Shown: positions 59,281-64,000 of the stretch, one piece after another | Layout of the letters: each line of letters begins with the position of its first letter | Position numbering within the stretch: the first letter of the stretch is position 1 | From: Piper betle | Lineage: Eukaryota; Streptophyta; Magnoliopsida; Piperales; Piperaceae | Length of the DNA: 64,000 bases | Assembly (NCBI GenBank): GCA_033002965.1 | Contig: JAURVB010008678.1 | Coordinates: forward strand, 62,001 to 126,000 | Direction of reading: 5' to 3' | Made by a program: the position numbers and the translations under genes | The notes under the pieces: model-generated | What the model was told of the DNA's origin: nothing | The model's input: only the letters and a program-made list of their open reading frames with translations | The model's database searches: none

Positions 59281-60601
59281 TGTAAGAACCGTGAAAATAT
59301 GTGAAAATTTTTATTTCAAGACTTGAACCTAAGTATTATGAAATATTATTTTCGATGAATGGATATGGTTGGACCGGTCACGGTTCAACGTAAAGCCAAA
59401 CCCTAACCTTAGAGAAGACGAAAGGCCAAACTCTGGCATTAGGGACGACGAACCCAACCTAGAGAATACTGATTCATGAACGGATGATGGGGTAAGAGAA
59501 ATTAATAAAGGGACTCGTTGAACCTAGGGAATACCTATACATGAATAGATGTGAGAATTTAATTGAGGAACTCGTTGAAGCATATATATATAGGAGGAGG
59601 GGGTTAGGGAGAAAAGGCAGTCCACTCGTTCTTGCCTCCTCTCCAGTGCCTTTCCATTGTGGTGTAAGTATTTCATACTTCTTCTTAGTTTCTTTTCCAT
59701 TAGAACTCTTACATGCATGGTTGCAACGCATAAATTCATTAGATATACCTTGCTAAGTTGCTGGAACTTTTTGGTATAAATTGCAATAGGTCTTTGGGTG
59801 TTGAGATATTGTATGGTTCCAAATTAGATGGCAGATATGAAATTAACGTTTGACTAGTTTCAAGAAACCCTATTTTTTTTAGCCGCACTGTTCAAAATCT
59901 AATAATGGGCATGTCAGAATGGAACGGACAGTCCATAAATAAATATCGGCCAATAGGGGGTACGGTGGAATGGACCCATCGGCTCAACCTAATACAGTGG
60001 TACGGTGGAATGGACCCATCGGCCTATAGGGGGTACGATGGAATAGACCCATCGGCTCAACCTAATACAGTGGTACGGTGGAATGGACCCATCGGCCAAT
60101 AGGGGGGTACGGTGGAATGGACCCATCGGCTCAACCTAATAAGTGGTACGGTGGAATGGACCCATCGGCTAATAAGGGGTACGGTGGAATGGACCCATCG
60201 GCCAATAGGGGGTACGATGGAATGAACCCATCGGCCAATAAGGGGGCATGATGGACTGACCCATCGGCCCAATATTTTTATAGTGGCACGGTGGACTAAC
60301 CCATCAGCCAATAGAACTACATCGAGCTTGATCCCGACATGGGTATGTAGGCCAATCAAGATTATTTGATTTCAGCTCAAATAAGGTAGAATAAAAGTAT
60401 GATAAGATAGTCAGGTTAGGAGAATGGGTAATAAATGGGACTTCTTTTTATTTTGTTTTGAGTTATAAATGTGGCTATGGGAAATGGTCTAAGACTGTGG
60501 GAACCATTATTTTATAACTTATTATTCGGCATTTAGTAGTTTTATTTTGGTAACACCTGGCCAACAAGGCCCACAATATTGTTAAAAATGGTCGGGTCGT
60601 T

Positions 60602-60604
<3 letters not shown>
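59281..60604 (+). mobile_element. Solo LTR of family A
   Basis: TGTAAGAACCGTG to GGTCGGGTCGTTACA, the reverse of the LTRs at 2339-3626 and 4381-5916, with 33-bp minisatellite units and a TATA run at 59581-59592. Flanked by ATATA on both sides, but it sits in an (AT)n run so the duplication length is ambiguous. No internal region. Confidence 0.9.
59945..60310. repeat. LTR minisatellite, family A (third array)
   Basis: Units GGTACGGTGGAATGGACCCA plus TCGGC, in the order seen in the other A LTRs. Its length is near that of the short array at 2640-2965. Confidence 0.88.

Positions 60605-60637
<33 letters not shown>
60605..60637. repeat. (AT)n microsatellite
   Basis: A run of AT directly after the solo A LTR; the other part of the run lies before 59281. 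Confidence 0.9.
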
Positions 60638-60640
<3 letters not shown>

Positions 60641-60669
60641 CATTTAGTTGCATGCATTTCTACTCAAGT

Positions 60670-60693
60670 AAAATTATACTTATGTATAATTTT
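60670..60693. promoter_or_regulatory. Perfect palindrome in LTR F
   Basis: Arms AAAATTATAC and GTATAATTTT around TTAT; here one extra pair (T and A) extends each arm. Confidence 0.55.
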
Positions 60694-61598
60694 ACAGCTG
60701 CCAGTTCACTTACGAACTATCCAGGCCCGTATATTTATTTGAAATGTTGTATTTTCCCTTGTTGGCAGCTCTGGTCGGCCTAAGCCCAGATTCGACCACC
60801 ATGCACTGAGTGCAATCAGGGTCAAGGAATTGACTCAGTCCGACACGGGGCTACACCCTTAAAATTACTATGTAGGAGTCTTGGTCGACTTGAGTATCTG
60901 ACTACCATGCGCCAGAGTGCAACCGGGGTCGACTCAATTCGGCACAAGGCAGCACCCCCTGAAAGATTGAACACCTGCCCCCATGCCGAAAGGGGTGACA
61001 GGGCACAATGACGTAAGACAGCTCATTATCACTTGTGATACCGAGAGGGTGAGTCAGTGGCAAATATTGGTAACTACAGGCTGTGGGCCATATAATGTGT
61101 GTGTGCATGCATGGGATGGTAGCTGGATGAGGTGACACACCTCCCAGCATATAACGAGTTCTGCATAGGCTCATAACAACTAAAAGTCTCTTGAAAAAAT
61201 AATTGGGCTTTTGTTGACTTGTTTCATTTAATTATGCGGCTTAGTGGTTTTATCACTAACGCGGAATTGCCTTCGCAGGTGAGCAACTTTGGACTAAAGA
61301 ATAAAAGTGACCCAGGTTCGGTGAATTGATAATAAAAATTGGACTTCCTTATTATTCTCTTATGTTATAATTGTGGCTATGGGAAACGGTCTGAGACTGT
61401 GGGACAGTTATTTTATCTATCGTCATATGCATCAGAACATGTTTTATTTTTACAATTTATAAATTCTAGACTTATTTGCAGTATTAAAATTCATGTTCTG
61501 GAATTATTTACCATGTTACGATTCATGTTCTTGCATGTTATCGTTACATCAATTATATTTTTAGGTAACACCCGGTCCGGTTCGGGCGGGTCATTAAG

Positions 61599-61610
61599 TG
61601 GTATCAGAGC
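61599..61610 (+). promoter_or_regulatory. Primer binding site, family F
   Basis: TGGTATCAGAGC one base after the LTR: the exact initiator-Met-tRNA type site. Confidence 0.9.
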
Positions 61611-61796
61611 AAGTTTCCCTAGCTAAGTTATAACTCAATATCTTGTTGAAAGTCCATAGTTTCCCACTAGCTCACAAATTATAACTCAAGTATCTTGTTG
61701 AAAAGTCCAGTAATTATCTTTTCCCACTGTGTTGTGTTATTAATTAATAAATTCATTCACTAATAAACCTAAGTCATAACTGAAACAGAACATATA

Positions 61797-62310
61797 ATGA
61801 ACCATGATGGGAACACCGAGAATGTATTGGCCCAAATCTTAACGACCATACAGGGACTAGCGTAGGCTTCAAAAAATACAAATTATGCGGTTCAAAATAT
61901 CGTTCAGCGGTTACCGGGAGTGGTAGCAGGGAATGGAGACTCAAACTCAGCAGCAGATCCCAGAATCACCTCTAATGGTGGTCAGGGAAGTGCCTAAGGG
62001 CGGGCAGGGTTAGCTGATCCGGGCGAGCAAGGGGAGCGTCCAAACCCCGTGCCACTAGTAGTCCGACAAGTACTGCCAGCTATTGATGATAGTGACCGTT
62101 ACACTGTGGAAAAGTTCAGGAAGATTGGAGCTAAAATATTTATTGGAGGGATCGATCAAATGAAGGTAGAGAGCTGGATAGACATTACTGAAAAAGCATT
62201 TAGGGCTCTGTCTGTGCCCCACCGCCATCAAGTGAGGTTGGCAACATGCATGCTTCAAGAGGAAGCATCTTACTGGTGGAAATCCATGGAAAAAACCACA
62301 TTCCATCGAC
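61797..62310 (+). pseudogene. Gag of family F, N-terminal part
   Basis: The frame begins at ATG 61797 (MNHDGNTENVLAQILTTIQG) and is interrupted by two TAA/TAG stops (near 61863 and 61995). It then reads LPAIDDSDRYTVEKFRKIGA, KIFIGGIDQMKVESWID and [18 protein letters not shown], which is gypsy capsid. The last part overlaps the first part of the family A fragment ([15 protein letters not shown]), so A and F encode closely related Gag. It is cut near 62308 by a deletion that joins it to pol in another frame; the C-terminal capsid, zinc knuckles and protease are gone. Confidence 0.85.
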
Positions 62311-62316
62311 ATCGAG

Positions 62317-63278
62317 TTGTTTGGTGAGGGTTGTAAAGCCTTTTTGGCTAACTTAGTTGAGTCTGAGTCAAAACCCAAAGAGTTGTCCATGATTCCTGTG
62401 GTAGCAGAGTTTCCCGATGTATTCCCAGACGAACTTCCAGCGTTACCTCCTAAGCGGGTAGTGGAGTTTGCTATTGACCGCGCACCTAGAATAACACCAA
62501 TTTCTAAAGCACCATACCACATGGCTCCAGCAGACCTCAAGGAGTTAAAGAGTCAACTAGAAGAGTTGTTGCAGGTAGGTTTTATCCGACCAAGTACTTC
62601 ACCCTGGGGAGCCCCTGTTCTTTTTGTGAAGAAGAAAAATGGATCACTACGGCTCTATATTGACTATCGCCAACTCAATCAAGTGATAGTCAAGAATTGG
62701 TACCCCTTACCGAGGATTGATAACTTGTTTGATCAGCTAAAAATAGCCAGAATATTTTCTAAGATAGACTTGTAGTCTGGTTATCACCAGTTGCGAGTAA
62801 AGGAGTCAGATATACAGAAAATGGCTTTCCGAACTCGGTATGGACATTATGAGTTTCTTGTTGTGCCTTTTGGTCTAACAAATGCACCAGCGGCCTTTAT
62901 ATCACTCATGAACACAGTATTCCATGCATACTTGGACAAGTTTATCATTCTGGTCTATTCAAATAATGAAGAAGAGCATGTGAAGCACCTGTCCATTACT
63001 CTTCAAGTTTTGAGAGAAAATTATTGTTCACCAAGCTCTTAAAGTGCGACTTCTGGTTGAAGGAGGTCAACTTCGTCGGCCATATTATCTCCAAGGCCGA
63101 AATTGCAGTGGATCCATCAAAAGTGAAAGTAGTCACTGATTGGCCACAACCAAAGTCAGTCACTGATATTAGAAGTTTCCTTGGTTTAGCTGGTTACTAC
63201 AGGAAATTCATTAAAGACTTCTCCTTAGTAGCATCGCCGATGACCAAACTCACAAGGAAGGGAGTCAAGTTTGGATAA
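62317..63278 (+). pseudogene. Reverse transcriptase region of family F
   Basis: First frame: [72 protein letters not shown] and FSKIDL, ending in a TAG at about 62773. Second frame: [20 protein letters not shown] and [20 protein letters not shown], then [14 protein letters not shown]. The segment with the catalytic aspartate pair is shortened, so the active site is lost. After a frameshift near 63025: [40 protein letters not shown] and RSFLGLAGYYRKFIKDFSLV, ending TRKGVKFG. RNase H and integrase are absent. The motif order is that of Del/Tekay gypsy pol. Confidence 0.9.
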
Positions 63279-63734
63279 TCAGTAGCTGAGAGTGGTTGAC
63301 GGAGGTCTTCGGAGGTTGGTGTCTAGCATGGTGGCGGTGATGATTGGAAATAGTGAACACACTTCGGCTAGGGTTATAATTTTATAAAGATCCCAGCTTA
63401 TATCATGCAACAACCAAAATATCAACCAATCATTCACTCAATTCACCCATGAAGTTCTAAACCTTGCGAAAGTGACAATCAGCTAACCAAACACCAAGAA
63501 TGTGAGCAAAATGTTGGTTTTTCCATGTGTTGAACTCCATTTTGTGATTGTTTAGAGTGCTTGGGATAACACTGTGTTGTTTGCAACTTGTCTCAAGCAT
63601 GATAAAAATAATTTTTGAAAATTCCACCAATTTACATGTAAATAAAATGTTTTCCTAAAAACTAATACATGTGTTGATATTCAATAAAACTTTTTCAATG
63701 AGCAGGGTTTGTAAAAATTCTTTCGAAACTTATT
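63279..63734. other. No recognised feature
   Basis: Sequence beyond the broken end of family F. No LTR boundary or gene is clear. Confidence 0.4.
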
Positions 63735-64000
63735 TTATTCATTCCTTATTACCTTTTGAAAAAAATTAGAAAATATTTGAACACTATTATATATATACAA
63801 AATAGTGGATTCAAGGTATGAAAAATAAGTTTCTACTTGTGCCTTGAACCTCCTTCCCCTTTGGACAAGGGATTTCCACTTGCACATCCGTTTAATGTGT
63901 CCTTCCTTGCCATAAATATGACAAGTTGATGATTTTCTTGAAGCATGGGAGGTGGTAGCTTGTTGAGGCTTCTTCTCTTTCATTGGGGCTTGATAGGAGG
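63735..64000 (-). pseudogene. Copia-like Gag fragment running off the window
   Basis: The minus-strand frame reads TSHASRKSSTCHIYGKEGHI with KRMCKWKS, a zinc-knuckle pattern of copia Gag (C-X2-C-X4-H-X4-C) in which Tyr replaces the second Cys. The basic lead-in KEKKPQQ fits. The N-terminal part lies outside the window; the frame after the knuckle loses similarity and ends at 63735. Confidence 0.55.

Larger units (their letters stand above)
57391..61597 (+). mobile_element. 5' LTR of family F, interrupted
   Basis: Starts TGTAAAGACTGTGAAAA and ends TTCGGGCGGGTCATTAA, where relatives end GGTCGTTACA. It contains a GC-rich block (57880-58460), then AT-rich DNA similar to the reverse complement of 26500-26900, the solo A LTR, the palindrome, and the ACGCGGAATTGCC block at 61259-61271. 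Confidence 0.85.
57391..63278 (+). mobile_element. Ty3/gypsy element of family F, 5' LTR, gag and partial pol
   Basis: 5' LTR 57391-61597 (about 2.88 kb without the nested A LTR), primer site 61599-61610, gag from 61797, and a reverse-transcriptase region to 63278. A deletion joins gag directly to the sequence just before reverse transcriptase, and the element stops after the first RNase H-side motif; the 3' LTR is missing. The pol motifs are those of Del/Tekay-like chromoviruses. The LTR shares blocks with families B and E and a GC-rich block with C. Confidence 0.88.

Overview
The window is plant nuclear DNA, almost certainly from an angiosperm. It contains one convincing host gene, an RNA-binding protein gene of the UBA2 type on the minus strand at 18490-19773. 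That gene is very GC-rich towards its start and sits in AT-rich DNA, a pattern common in monocots, so a monocot host is a weak inference. No RNA gene, CRISPR array or prokaryotic feature was seen.

Most of the rest is a nest of LTR retrotransposons. Several related Ty3/gypsy families have LTRs of the form TGTAA..CA with an initiator-Met-tRNA type primer binding site, and at least one (family A) has the gag and the purine-rich 3' end of the Del/Tekay group. I call them A to F, plus G and H. Left to right: a family B LTR cut by the window edge (1-1761); a family C element (leader and LTR, 5922-8959) split by a complete but internally deleted family A element (2339-5916, target duplication TATAA); a family D LTR fragment split by a solo B LTR (10997-13177, duplication ACACC); intergenic DNA and the UBA2-like gene with a repeated 3' region (17940-19870); a GRF zinc-finger-like remnant (about 21000-21330); a minus-strand Ty1/copia element of Tork/TNT1 type (22369-30552).

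The copia element is split by a large solo LTR (E, 23495-28126), which is itself split by another solo LTR (G, 23857-25020). Then follow a gag-protease element H (31718-41661), whose right LTR is split by a solo C LTR (38679-41655); a CACTA (En/Spm) transposase remnant with its 3' end (about 42400-44951); C- and D-type LTR fragments; a gag-only D element (49512 to about 54480); a 203-bp tandem duplication; and a family F gypsy element (57391-63278) with a long 5' LTR, split by a solo A LTR (59281-60604), followed by gag and broken reverse transcriptase. A copia-like gag piece leaves the window on the right.

None of the elements looks able to move by itself. Coding regions carry in-frame stops (many readable as C-to-T changes), frameshifts and large deletions. 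The most unusual signals are inside the LTRs: a perfect 10-bp-arm palindrome kept in otherwise diverged LTR families, minisatellites with different copy numbers in LTR pairs, a GC-rich module found in opposite orientation in two families, an LTR with a doubled 3' end, and, outside the transposons, a tandemly repeated splice-donor-like unit just after the stop codon of the UBA2-like gene.
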